A DNA stretch of 64,000 nt, taken from NCBI RefSeq assembly GCF_900246225.1, contig NC_039306.1, positions 25,663,877-25,727,876 of the forward strand, given 5' to 3'. This DNA is from Astatotilapia calliptera. Lineage: Eukaryota; Chordata; Actinopteri; Cichliformes; Cichlidae. Position numbers and translations under genes: made by a program. Below, in pieces: positions 1 to 11,934 of the stretch (position 1 is its first letter; the number at the start of each line of letters is the position of its first letter). Below the pieces are notes generated by a model. The model saw only the letters and a program-made list of their open reading frames with translations. It was not told the DNA's origin and searched no databases.

Positions 1-172
1 GGTCCTGTGAATTGTGGGGTGAGGTTTCCACAGACTGGATCTGTTCTGGCACCTTTTGTGGATACTCAGTTGGATTGGGATCTGTGAAGTTTCTGAAGCC
101 AGGCCACCACTTTACGGTGTTCATGGTGAACATCGCCCTGCCCTGGGAGAGGTGCTGATACAACTGAGTGCT
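1..172 (-). mobile_element. Tc1-like transposase fragment, 3' coding part, cut by the window edge
   Basis: Read on the - strand, the bases code for a recognisable but damaged C-terminal part of a Tc1/mariner transposase. A DPNPTEYP stretch stands where active copies have the NPIE-LW motif containing the last catalytic acid. It is followed by a QIQSVETSPHNSQD block, matching the usual RSMETSPHNLQD-like region. The residues after the NP motif are altered and there is no intact frame upstream, so the copy is a fossil. The right limit near 172 is approximate. The rest lies left of the window. Superfamily recognised from memory of fish Tc1 elements. Confidence 0.65.
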
Positions 173-586
173 GTTTTACGTGTCAAAGTAACATACGCAT
201 GAATGCCAGCACCCTGGGTTCCCAGTAGATCATTACATTGTAACAAGATGATCAGTTGTATTCATTGCACTTGTCCAGCGGTCTCAATGTTTTGGCTGAT
301 CTGAGTATATTTTTGTGTGTGTGGGCTAACACCATTGTCCGAATCTCCATTCAGTATTTGAAAGAGATTTCCCCCTCCACATTTCACAGAGACTTGCATC
401 CCTCCAAGGAATCTGCAGTCCTACACTGGATGTGCTCGCAGACAAAGTTCTTGTGACATTCACAAGCTGTTGGTTTGAGTCCCTACAATAGCAAACAATG
501 GTCTGTATTGTGTTGTTAGCTCTCTGAGCAAGGAGGGCCTCATCAAGTAGCATCTTATCCGTGGAGTTTTGTTAGACATCAATCCC

Positions 587-589
<3 letters not shown>

Positions 590-662
<73 letters not shown>
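590..662. repeat. (TG)36 microsatellite
   Basis: An uninterrupted TG dinucleotide array of 73 bp. Its length makes it probably polymorphic. Alternating purine-pyrimidine sequence of this kind can adopt Z-DNA. It produces the spurious Cys-Val and His-Thr open frames on the two strands. Confidence 0.98.
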
Positions 663-664
<2 letters not shown>

Positions 665-3600
665 CTGTTTACATTCACATATTACTGATTCGCTGCCAAT
701 CTCGTTAGCAAACACATTAGCACAAACTGACATCAACATACATAATAAGCAGCTCGTTGTATCAATCAAAGCTGACATTTTAGTGAACTACATACAGCTA
801 ATCAGCCGGTTCTAAATGGCTCCAAGATTAATTTTCCACAATTTATCAAACTCTGGCTGACTGAGGAACTCCTGAAGTTAACAAGCACATAATGTGGTGT
901 TTAAACATTAGCCATTGTTGGCTGACACTTTGTTTTATCATCCATAGAGTAAGTGTAGCATGCAGTAAATGAAGAGAGGATGAGAACCATTTTTTTTCTC
1001 AAGTTTTTAGCGCTGCTTTATTTCTTTAGTTTTATTCACAAACAAACTCTGCTTGGTTTCCACACTGATATTCTGAATTAAACATTTTCTTATTTAACCA
1101 AAAGCCAAGTAATCCATGTCACATAATATGAAGACAGAATTGTTTTGTTTTTTTGGATGTGTATGGTAGAGCAAATTAATTTCTTTTTCACTGGCTTGGA
1201 AAAAAAAAATCTAACTTGTCCTGTATAAGCCTTAATGTTGATCCCTGAGCTCTTGTATCCTATGCCAAACACTTAAGCACACGTACACAGTCACTAGTCA
1301 ATTTGTCCTACACACAGAATTTAAGCAAGAATGTGGTCATTGTTATGTAAATGTTAATAGACCTGGTGCATTGAGGCAGAGAAAGGAGTACACTGACTAG
1401 AATAGGGGGAAGCTGGTCATGTAGCCATGCAGATATATGGCACTCATTTACAAGAGTGCAAACCAATACTACACCTTTCTCTACTCAGGATGAAGCACCT
1501 ACACCTGTAATTAAAATGACTGCTGTGCAACTACACAACACATTGTATTGTGTTACATTTATGGATGGATCATCTGAGTGCTTTTACAAATTCTTAATAA
1601 GGTTGAATATTTCAGTAGGCCAGTGTATATCAAGACATGCTTGAATGGTGATTTGATTACATTAAAAAAAAAATATATATATATATATTTTACACAAACC
1701 AGTGACTTAACTGTGGGGGGGAAATAATCAGAATAAACTACTGTGAAAATTGTCTGTTGCACCTCTAGTTCCCTCTTTTGTGACTTGATGAAGGGAAAAA
1801 ATTGAGTGAAATATTAGTAAATCCTTCAGAGACATGAGACAAAATTGGCCAAGATGGCATCATTACACAGGCAGGGATGGTTTCAGTGTCTCTAACCTCA
1901 CTTATCTCTTTTTCTCTCTTTTTCTCTTAATTGTGTTTCCTGCTTTTCCTCTCACTGCCCTTGTTCATATCAGATCATTCACTGTTGCATTTCTTTTTTT
2001 AAATCCCTGCAATAGTCTTGAACGTGTGCGCGCCTCATCAGAAAGTGTGCTTGGACACTTGTCTTGTGTGTGATGCTATCAGCCCTAATGGAAGTCTAAC
2101 TTGCCACTAGATAGCTCTGTCTTTCTCTCATCTTTCTCTGTTATACTTTACCATCTTTTCCCAAAGGATGGTGTGATAGAGCGACTGATATGGTTAGAAA
2201 AGAGGGTGAGATGGATAGGGAGGTTAATGGCTTCTCCCCCTCCTCGCCTTCCTTCTCAATCACTATCAATCGGCCGTTCTCCTGTTGCTTCACGGTGATT
2301 GGGTGTAGGGATATGGCCCTGACTGATTTGAACGAGGCCAATCAACAGCTGGTATAGCCAATGGTGCTGCTCCTAGTGGCACACTATACTACTCAGTTTC
2401 ATGCATTAACCAGAAGTCACACTGAGTAGAACAATGAAATGTCGCTCATGCATGACAGCACAGGGAATTGTTTTGAATTTGAGTCAAATTTCTTTTCAGA
2501 TTCATGCACAGCAGGCCTCGTCAGACCCCGGTTATAAAGTATCAAATAGGGGGAAAGCTGAGTGGAAAAGCAGAAAAGCACGTTTTCTTTCTGGTTTTAC
2601 TGTCATAAATTACAACAGGAAAGAATACGACGCTGATAAATGGAACTAGAAAGACATTTGCACACAATAAGCGGGGCTGTAAGTACTGATTGTTTTATTT
2701 CACTTCAACTCATTTGCATTTTTGGCAAACATATCTTTTAAGGGAAAGAGAGAAATCTAGTTCTCAGTAAAAATGTGTGAAACCAAATTGGACCTGTGAA
2801 GATCACTGCACTTGCCTTAAGGAATACTACTTGGCTTGTACGTACTGTTGCAGTGTCTTCAAATAGAAAATTCTGTACATTTTGCATTTGTGACTTACTT
2901 CTCACTTAAATCACAAACTTATAAGTAATTTTTGTGGCATTTGATTCAGCTGATGTGCAAATAGCACACTTATTAGTTCTGTGTATTTGCCAATAGTGAG
3001 TGGGAGCCGTGTATGCGGCTTCCTCCACACTGCCTTGGCATTTCCCTCACCTACACCATACATAGTGTTTTCAGTACTTCGTGTAAATATATTATTGATC
3101 TGAAAAACACCCCCAAAAAACGTCTGAACACGTCTTTGGACTTCTGTAGCTTTTTATAAATATATATCGGTAACAAATTTTGAATGACGGGTTGCATATG
3201 AAGGCAAAGCCAATCAGGCAGATTTAGGTTCTCTCTCCACAAAAACACTATCTGTTATACACCTCCCAGGCATGACTTCCACACAGCAGCTCTTGTGAGC
3301 GCAAATAAAGAAAAGCAGCATTTGTCCCCCCTTTTTTGCCTCCCTCTTCCTCTTCTCTGCTTCTCTCTCTGTGTATATGGTGGTGGGTTGCTTGGCAGTG
3401 CTAATGGAAATGCCAGCTGTGTGGCTCCTCACTCCTCACCAAGTCCATTTACTAAAGTGACAGAGTCATTTACCAGGCAGACGGCCTCTCCCATCCTCAC
3501 TTAATTAGAAGACCCCTAGGCCTGTCTACCTTAGCCGGTCACATTTACCTCTTTTTCTCCCTTTACAGTCTCTTTGTTCCAGCTCTTTGTTTTCTACAGT

Positions 3601-5595
3601 TTTTCAATCTCTGTCTCATGCTTTGTCTTCGTCTCTATTTTTTTTCCCACTTACTCCCTCATCCTGCTTCGTTCTTCTGTCTCCTCTCTCTTTCTGTCGG
3701 GCTCCTTCTCACCAAAGGGACAGAGTGTAATGGACAAATGGATACACAAAGACTGAGAGTATATTGACTTATTGTTGAGAATAGCTCCTTTTAGAAGAGC
3801 TGATGGGAAAGTCCATGTGATGAAGGTGTTGATGGAGAGAGATTGGTTCCCAGATCTTAAAAGTTTTTTTTTCTTTTTCTCACTTTTGTTTTGTTGGTTC
3901 AAAATTTCATATTGCTGATTTACTGTTGCACTGACTTCAGAATTAACACAAATGCCTTGTAGGATAGTTTGGATTTTAGCTGTCATCCTTGAATTCATAA
4001 CATACACAAATGCAAATGGCAAATAAATATATAGTTATATAGGCCTGCTTCTTGTTTTCATCAGTGTGTTTCAGAAGAGAGAAAACAAAATCTGAGTCCA
4101 GTGAAAGAAATAAAGAATGAGGGTGAAAGAGAAGTCGAACTGTTCAGAAACAAGAAACGGCACATAAAGCACAATATAAAAGAAATAATAGATAGAGGGG
4201 AATGAGTCAAAGGGTGCTAAGTGAAAAAATACTGTTCTGAGAGAAAAATTACAGCTTTCTTGCCGTACATAAAGGCTTAAACTTGGCTCTTTGTATTGCT
4301 ACATCACTGAATTCTAACAGTTATGTAGTATTTCGACATCTATCAGTAAACAATGTGACAGCAGATAAGTTTCTGATGGGACACCGCGATTGTTGCTTCT
4401 TGCATTTTGTTTCTTTCACTTTGGCATTTCTTAGCCATCTACAGCATCTCTCCTTTCTTGTCAGTGCCAGTCTTGTTTGCTTTCCTGCTTATCTCCAATC
4501 AGTCAACACATCAAGCCTAGTCTTGCTTGCCATTGATCTTGTAAGCCCCTTACAATCCAGTCAATGCACACATGCTAACCCAGCCTTTGATACGACCCCC
4601 CCGCCCTCATGTACACACACTTGCTCTCCTGACCTGGTATTCTAGCACTTGAAGAACTGGCTCACTTGCATGGATATACTGGGAGTTCAGCACTCCAATT
4701 TCTAATGTTGCCGGGATGATACACTGTTGCCACAGCAGAAGACGACAACACCAGTTACTGTCACTGCAAAGTAATGACAGCCACAATGTGTTTAGTGAAG
4801 TTTTACCCTAACAAATAGTTGTATCTGTCTTTGTTTCTATTTCTGTGTCCTCCTGGAGTGTTTAGTGGCTGTGTGGATGGGTATTGATTTCATTGTTGCA
4901 CACAGCTATTCACTGCCAGCACAGATTAAGCCGGGAGAGAGTGCATGCTGATTGACGGTTATTGAAAGAATGCAGGTGTGGTTAATGTCGGCTTAGAGAA
5001 AAGAAGTCACAGAGGAATGATGACGAGGAGCTGACCCTACTCATCTTGCTGTTTTCTTTCTCCCTTGCTTCCCCATCTCTGCTCCCAAGATGTTGGCAAA
5101 GGGAAAAAAAACTTCAAGGAAAATGTTGTGTAGTTATTTTTTGTGTAAAGATCACAGAACAAAGTTTAGATGAAAGTAGAGAAGCAATAAAAAGCCACGT
5201 GTTTGAGATTTTTATTGTTGCTTTGATAAAAGCTGTGTGCATTTAAGAAGAATCTGTGGAAAATTGACCCAGTGATGTCCTTCAAGCTAACCTTTTGAGG
5301 CTTTCCTGTAAGAATCAAATTTCAGCACTTTCTACTGTTTGCTGAATTGCAGCATTACAGCCATTTTAAGTAGTGTTAAGCACGAGAGATTTGGTGGTGG
5401 TTCTATAGTGAGGCACAGGCATTGCCAAATTATGATGCAGTCTCAAGTATTTATCTGAAAATAACTGAAAACAAGCAGTGATTTCTTCTTCTTGGCCCCC
5501 TGACAGTATAACCCAGTCTCTTTTCTTGCAGACATCTACAGCTACACCCCCTCCTTCTCTCCTCTTCTCCAGCCTCTCTCTGTGTTTGAATGTTT

Positions 5596-5613
5596 AAAAA
5601 AAAAAAAAAAAAA
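5596..5613. repeat. A18 homopolymer
   Basis: A run of 18 A with no target-site duplication or recognisable retroelement body on its 5' side. It is treated as a simple homopolymer, not as a poly(A) tail. Confidence 0.95.
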
Positions 5614-6104
5614 GAGAAGCCGCAACAAGGCCGATCCTTTTATGTCTTTACAGTTTACAACCAATGAAAAGCTGCGCTGAAAGCTTTACAGTTCCTCTGG
5701 GTTTTGGGGGTGACCGTCACAAAGCCTGTTAGCTGGACGTTTAAAAGCAGGTGATAGCGCTCTGTAAAAACAGATTGAAGGGGAAAGGTGGAAAGTTTAT
5801 AGCTGAAAGGAGATGTCATGGCATTGTGATATGGTCAGGGTAGAAGGTTGACAACAGAGGAAGTAGGAGCAAGAAAAGGAGAATTGAGCTACAGCAGTGG
5901 ATGCTATTGTAAATAAGGAGAAGTCAAGAGAGAGGAGATGGCGGGCTTGGTTTATAAGGTCATTTAAAGGAGTAATGTGGCGCGCTGTCAGGAATTGGCT
6001 TTCATTAAAAGAGCCATCAAGAGAGATAGGAAGAGGGAGACAGTGAGGATAAGTGTGTGTGCCTGTATTCCTAACAGAGGGAGAAACTGACCTCTTTTTA
6101 AGGT

Positions 6105-6129
6105 TTTTATTTATTTATTTATTTATTTT
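6105..6129. repeat. (TTTA)n tetranucleotide tract
   Basis: About six TTTA/ATTT units, 25 bp, slightly imperfect at the right end. Confidence 0.9.
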
Positions 6130-7560
6130 ATTGTATCTTCTTGTATCATACGTCATACACATACTTTCATAGCTATTGGAAAGCATTTTATTTACCCACT
6201 GGGGAAAACAACCACTATAGTTTCTTAATTTCTTCCCTACGATTTGAGTCACTACCACTCAGCTGAGCCCACAGTGTCTTCACCACTGCTACTGTAGGAA
6301 CGAATGTGAACAATAGGTCATACCTATCATTACACAGGGCCATGATAAGATTATGCTAGCTCACCAAGGACCCGTAGCGTTAGTATGATTTATGTGGATC
6401 ATTGTCCTTAATCAGAGTCACGGTGAATTACGGTGAGTGGAGGAATTGGCTGGTATATGTGATGATATGTGGAACACATAATTCTTTCCTTTCGATTTCC
6501 TATTTTTTTTGTTGAGTCATAGAGACCTCCTATAAGGTGTCCAATCACATATCCTAAACTCAAGCTGCTTTTCTCCCCTTCTATCCATCATGTCTTAATT
6601 CATTCACACTTCTTTCCCCCTCTGTCATTCTTTTATTATCAAAGACACCAAAAGACCCAGTCCCCTGTTCCATCCTTCTTTCAACTCTCCTTGCAGATGA
6701 AAACTAGACTCACACTCAATTTGACAATGACACATAGCAGGCGTCTGCCACCATATCCCATCTACTCAGCAAAATGTCCTTGCCAATTCGCACTGTCTTC
6801 CATTAGACTTCTCTTTGACTTCTCATCCATGCAGCCAGCACTTCCAGTAGATTACCACCTTCCTCGTTTGCCTTACAGTCCAGCACCATATCTTGTTTGC
6901 GTCATTTCATCTACTGTACTGAGGTCTACATTGACTAATAGATGAGGTGCTCAGGATGATGGCTACAAACAGTGATATAGGCACAAGAATCATATAGTGT
7001 AAACAAATAGATATGCACTCAGGAAATAGAGGATAGAAAGTGCTATGATAGCGTATAGTGTCAAGTGTTTTTGTTTTTCTGTCCTGTGAGCCTTCACAAA
7101 GCCCCAAAGCCAGTTTGCCGCAAGGCATTTGAAGCAGAAATTAGTTCCATCATGTCACATCTATCTCATATCTCAGTTGTACTTGCAGCTTGCAGAGGAA
7201 TCCTGGCCCCAGTTTAATATTTCACTCCTCTATTCCTTTGTCCACCTGTTTTCCGTCCTGCTGCTAACCACCTTTATCTTAAGCCTCAGGCCTCTGCTCT
7301 TTTCTCTTCCGTGTTTTTCTTTTCTCTTATCGCTCTGCCCCCCAACCCCCCCAAATCCCTACCTCATAAAAAAGACACCACTTTAGTCCCTCCACATACC
7401 ACTTGGATGAGGTTCTCATGGTTAAATCTGTCTGTGTGATGTGAAAGTGTTACCCAGGGGAAAGATTGTTAAATGCTTTTACTTAGTGATCAGCTGGCCC
7501 TCTCTATGCTGCATGATTTAGAACCAGTCTGCAGTGGCAACTTGATACACACTCACGTTT

Positions 7561-7564
<4 letters not shown>

Positions 7565-7631
<67 letters not shown>
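7565..7631. repeat. (AC)33 microsatellite
   Basis: An uninterrupted AC array of 67 bp, about 880 bp upstream of the PSI1 exon. Long CA runs in introns can bind hnRNP L-type splicing factors, but nothing here shows such a role. Confidence 0.98.
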
Positions 7632-7632
<1 letters not shown>

Positions 7633-8514
7633 CATGAAATGGGCTTCCAGCAAATCATCAACTTGGGGGCCCAATGGTGAAGAAAAGTTGGATGTGGTGC
7701 TGACACTTGCTGACACTTGCAACAGATACAAACACACACGCTTACTTTGTTGCCCACTAACATTCTCAGCATTTGCTTTCGGGGTGTGTCACACTCTTGA
7801 ACAAGCTCAACCTTTTAATATCTTGAAACACACATGCATTCTTTCACGTTCACTGGGACCGTGTTGTGAACAATCTGTCGTCACCTTTAACTGAAGTGGA
7901 GGGCTAAACTTGCACACTTAATCTGGTTTCGTAGGCAACATCTGCAGACTATCATCACACTCGTACACACACACAAACACACAGCGCGAGTAATGTCACA
8001 TTGATGCACTAAAGCTTTGTTGCACAGGCTTTGTACAGATTTCCCTCGTACATGTGCGCACACACGCACACACACACAAACACACTGGGTCTGTCCTTCT
8101 GGTCCTCTGCCTCCTGTTGGTTTTTGAGGTCACCTGTCAATCACAGCACTTTTATCATGTTCACCTTTCAGCTGTCCCATGATGCACTGCGAGGCCTCTC
8201 CTGTACATGCTTGACTGGAGGCTGTCACACATTGCTGAAATGGTTCACCACAGCACATATAAGCACAAAGACCCACACATATACACCTCTCACCGACACT
8301 AGCACTTAGTCTCTCTCAGGAACACACACACTGAGACAAACACACACTAACTGTTTGCTGATTGCATTTTTTAAATAGGAGTCTGATAAGCTGTCAAATT
8401 CTTACCTCCATCCGGCTGAATATACTCTTCATTTTATGAGTTTGATTGTGAAGACACTAATTGCCTCCCTGCTCTATATCTCTTGTCTCTCTTCCCTGCT
8501 TCGTCTCTCCGTAG

Positions 8515-8615
8515 GTGGTGAGAGTTCCAGTAGAGAGCTGTGAGCAGTACACCACTTGCGGGGAGTGTTTGGGCTCCAGAGACCCTCACTGTGGATGGTG
8601 TGTTCTTCACAATGT
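8515..8615 (+). CDS. plxna1: plexin A1 exon, window exon 1: start of PSI1 domain
   Basis: Codes for residues 1-33 and two bases of codon 34. It opens VVRVPVESCEQY, the junction where the sema propeller passes into the first PSI (cysteine-rich) domain in class A plexins, and contains the signature DPHCGWCVLHN. Cysteines 9, 15, 18, 26 and 29 are the first five of the eight PSI cysteines. The acceptor is a pyrimidine-rich run ending CCGTAG at 8509-8514. The donor is the consensus GTAAGT at 8616. The exon enters in phase 0 and leaves in phase 2. The preceding exon, which ends the sema domain, is not in the 8.5 kb to the left. A GTA after the acceptor gave no better alternative start. Confidence 0.93.
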
Positions 8616-10476
8616 GTAAGTGCTGCACGTATTAACATACTCCATCCTGGTGCACTTCATATGTAGCCTATTGCATTACACTGTAGATAGCAGAGAAAGC
8701 AGTGTTGGCTGTTTTAGTTCAGAAGATCACATTAGGAATGGAAGCAACAACCTGAAAAGTTTTATATTATACTTAGTAGGCTTTTACCCAACAAACTGTG
8801 ATGACACCCTAATCTCCAAAACAGCTCTTTTGTAAATGTTTGTTATAGATTTAATAAAATTCTTCTAACAAGCTTAAATTAGTCCTTTAATTATCACTCA
8901 AGAGGAAATTTAAATTTTACAGCTGCTGCATGCTTCCAATAAATACTTACAGAACATGACAGCTTACATTATTAGAACTATTTTTCTCAGTGTTATTGAG
9001 CCAGTTTTGTGTGTGTGAGCATGGTATTGTACACCTGCAGACTTTTGCAGGAACAGATTTTACAGATTTTAGAATTAGTCTCTTTGTCGGTCTTTGGTTT
9101 TTGGATTAAGTCTTGTTTGCTATAAGATTACTGTTTAAGGTTAGATATGTAATAGAGGGATTTGCAGTCGGAAAATTGAGCTTAGCCCTCATAAGAGTGT
9201 AGTGATACATTTTAACACTGTTTACCTGCAATCTCGTCATTCTTTCTGTTTGACTGGAAGGTTTGTGTGCACACACTGTAAGGCGAGAACAGTTGCATGT
9301 TATTGAGAGGTGACAGCATGTTAAACCACATTTGGAATGCCTCAAGCTTTGGGCGTAAAGCCATCTCTTCATTACATTAATTAAACTTATAGTACGTATC
9401 ACCAAACCGTCTCTCCTCAAGGCATGCACAAGCACATACACAAACTACTTGTTTTTACCCATTTCAGGAGACTATCACACATTTGAAATTACACATACAG
9501 TCATGATGGACTTAATTCAGTGACAGCCCGCCATTTGGACACATGGAATTGAAACGGGGGAAACGCTTCATTCACACGAATACACAGTCGCACACATCAG
9601 AAGAGCAGTAGAAGGGAAAAGGGTTCCTAATAAGAAAAGGTGTACAAATCTTTCTACTTTCTGCTAATGCCTTACAGTGTGTGTATGTCAGGGACTCTCA
9701 GGTGGGTGCTTGGTGACAGCTTTTTCTTCCCGACCGTGAGTGAAGGCTAACTAAATGAGGGAATGGGGGCACCGCTGTATGAAGGAAGCAGTTAGCATTT
9801 TTTCTGGCTCTCTATTATTGTTAAGGACTTGCAGTACGCTGCATCAGCATTTTCTTCTCACCGCTGGGACCAGATGTTGTTAGCGCAAAGGTGAAAGTGA
9901 TAGCTAATGCATTATGAATTGCTTATAGTAAAGCCACTACGATACGGGGCTGAATGCTGATTTTTAGCACGATCAGTTGGCTTTTAATAAGCGTGGGTGA
10001 AATTGCTGACCCCTTTGATATGCATCTGGTAGGAAATTGCATCATTTTTTAGTGTTCAGGGAAACTTTAACGATCGCCTGTACATCTCCTGAGAAGTGTG
10101 AATTGGGTGGGCCTGTAAAGTGAAAAGATGAGGTGAGCTGATTGGTCTTGTAGCTTGGCAGTTCTTGCACAAATGTCACGACCAATAAGGTAATGATCTA
10201 AAGCCCTACAGTAATGGCTGGGGGAAGCTATTAGCCTATTTGTCTTTTATTATTGCTCCCGTTTCTGTGTGACTGTGATGGCTGTGTGTGTTTATCATCT
10301 TAATATGATTGTCATATTAGTTTAACAGTTTCTTGTGTCCACTGTTGCCTCTTTCCTCCTCTCACCTCTTGTCAAGCTCATTTTCTTTTACCCCGTTCTC
10401 CTTACCTTTCTTCTTGTAATTACTATACATTTTTCATCTTTTTTAATCTTTCGCTTCTTGTCTTGCTGTTTCCCAG
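8616..10476 (+). other. plxna1: intron 1 (1,861 bp)
   Basis: GT-AG intron in phase 2. No microsatellite longer than a few units and no recognised repeat. The right half (about 9,700-10,210) is balanced in composition, free of simple repeats and rich in short homeodomain-type TAAT cores, and is listed separately as a weak regulatory candidate. Confidence 0.85.
9700..10210. promoter_or_regulatory. candidate conserved noncoding block in intron 1 (weak)
   Basis: About 500 bp without simple repeats or transposon traces, of even base composition, with several AT-rich homeodomain-like cores (ATTA, TAAT) and an octamer-like ATGCAT. Teleost developmental genes often hold enhancers in stretches like this. 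The call rests on texture alone. I cannot see conservation from one sequence. Confidence 0.2.
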
Positions 10477-10600
10477 ATGTTCACGTAAGGACCACTGTGA
10501 GCGGGCAGGAGAGCCTCAGAGGTTTGCCTCTGACCAGAGACAGTGTGTGGAGCTAACTGTTCAGCCGAGAAATATTTCTGTCACGATGTCTGAAGTCCAG
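10477..10600 (+). CDS. plxna1: plexin A1 exon, window exon 2: end of PSI1, start of IPT1
   Basis: Completes codon 34 and codes for residues 35-75. It supplies the last three PSI1 cysteines (35, 41, 57) in CSRKDHCERAGEP and RQCVEL, then moves into the first IPT/TIG immunoglobulin-like fold with LTVQPRNISVTMSEVQ. Asn66 is in an N-glycosylation sequon (NIS). The acceptor is TTTCCCAG and the donor is GTATGT at 10601. The 124-nt exon restores phase 0. The RFASDQRQCV stretch matches the plexin A1/A3 pattern better than A2, where I recall a different sequence. The reading frame stays open about 90 nt into the intron, which is chance read-through. Confidence 0.93.
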
Positions 10601-11780
10601 GTATGTCTTCCTGTTTCAGTGCACACAGATATCTTACTTGAGCAGAAAGACTGTAAAATGGCCAGAACTCAAAAACCTCCTAAACATTAGATTTATGTCT
10701 TCACTGGTATAAAAATAAAGTGTAAGGTTGTGTGTCCCACTCTAACTTGGTGAAGCGAGGCAAAGTTGTCGGGTGCAGCCAAGAAATGGCCTGGCACGTA
10801 ACCCGCTGTTAAAATGTCATGTTGTTGTTTTCAGACTAAACGAGCAAGCATAACATAACATAATAATCAGTGAGCTTTAGAGGTGCCGGTAGACAGATTT
10901 AGTTACTGTTATTTGACAGAGACAGGGTGGCATTTCCCAAAATGCCAAACTAAGGTTAGTGTCGTCTCAAAATGGTTTAGGCTGGTTGTATGATGCATGA
11001 GGATTTTTCAGCAGATAAGTAGCTGGTTTATTTAAAGGTGACGTTATAGTTAACATTCACCTTCTCAATAGCTCTGTGAAATCTTCTGTGTCCACTGTGC
11101 CTTTTTTTTTTTTTTTTTTTTTAAGACAAATGAGCTTTGTTCATTAATTTGTACTAATATGACGTTTGTTAGATACTATCAGTTTTTTGGTAAAATGATT
11201 GAATTCGTCCTATCATCAAATTGGTACAACATAATGGAATTACAGAGAAATGAGCAAAGCAAGAAACGGTGTGCGTCTCTATATCTGGTGTACAGTGTTG
11301 CCAGTTTTCACTGGGATATAAATGCAATCTTATGTCATGGATTCTTTAGGAAATTACACCAAAAAAGTCACTTTTGAATATTTACAGCAGATTTAATTAG
11401 AAATCTGCTTTCCGTGCCCTCGTAATTCTTACTCTGAGCTTTTCGAGGTCTCGTTCCATCAGTGGCTCCTCGGTGTAATCATATAGGTTTGACTGATTAC
11501 AGTTAGCCTCGCTTTCATTCTGCACATTAACTTGTACACATTAACCTTGCTCGAAATGGCCACTCCAGTGACTGATGCATACGCACATGCGCTCACTCTT
11601 TTATTCCTGTAACTGTCACACATACACATACCCATGTATCACTCCCCTTCTGTCCCAACAGCCATTAACCCTCATGTCATATCTTATAACAATCCATGTA
11701 CACCGTGTCCTTCCATTGATCAAGCACTGGGTACTGATTCTCTCGCTCTTGCTCTCTCCTTCTCCCCCTCCCACCCGTAG
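10601..11780 (+). other. plxna1: intron 2 (1,180 bp)
   Basis: GT-AG intron in phase 0. It holds a T21 run at 11102-11122. The last 120 bp is very C/T-rich and forms a long polypyrimidine tract before the acceptor. No mobile element recognised. Confidence 0.88.
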
Positions 11781-11934
11781 CTGGTCCTCCAAGCTCGCAA
11801 TGTGCCCGATCTGTCAGCGGGGGTCAACTGCTCCTTTGAGGACTATGTGGAGACAGAGGGACAGATCCAGGGTGGACACATCTTCTGCCTGTCTCCTTCT
11901 GCCCGGGACATCGCCCCAATCACTCGAAACAAAG
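11781..11934 (+). CDS. plxna1: plexin A1 exon, window exon 3: IPT1 core
   Basis: Codes for residues 76-126 and one base of codon 127. It carries the middle of IPT1, with the family block VPDLSAGVNCSFEDY and the strand HIFCLSPSARDIAPI. Asn91 (NCS) is a predicted glycosylation site. The acceptor is ACCCGTAG after a C/T-rich tract. The donor is AAAG|GTCAGG, with C instead of the usual purine at +3, so it is weaker than most in this gene. A perfect 10-bp hairpin begins 31 nt downstream (see 11966-11989). The phase 1 exit agrees with the next exon, which completes a glycine codon. Confidence 0.92.

Larger units (their letters stand above)
173..8514. other. noncoding stretch before the first exon (intron of plxna1)
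   Basis: No exon of the sema domain was found here, so this is most simply the intron before the PSI1 exon. It contains a (TG)36 array (590-662), a short TA tract (about 1672-1688), an A18 run (5596-5613), a TTTA tract (6105-6129) and an (AC)33 array (7565-7631). Three CCAAT/ATTGG pentamers cluster at 2298-2362. Pyrimidine-rich patches near 3330-3710 and 5540-5580 give only chance open frames. Nothing else is recognised. Confidence 0.7.

Noticed and set aside
591..815. Cys-Val and His-Thr repeat proteins at 590-662, 7565-7631, 22381-22443 and 28935-29088
   Set aside because: Translations of TG/CA microsatellites, not genes.
3651..4022. 123-codon open frame on the - strand
   Set aside because: Low-complexity Lys/Glu/Arg-rich translation of the C/T-rich + strand; no family features.
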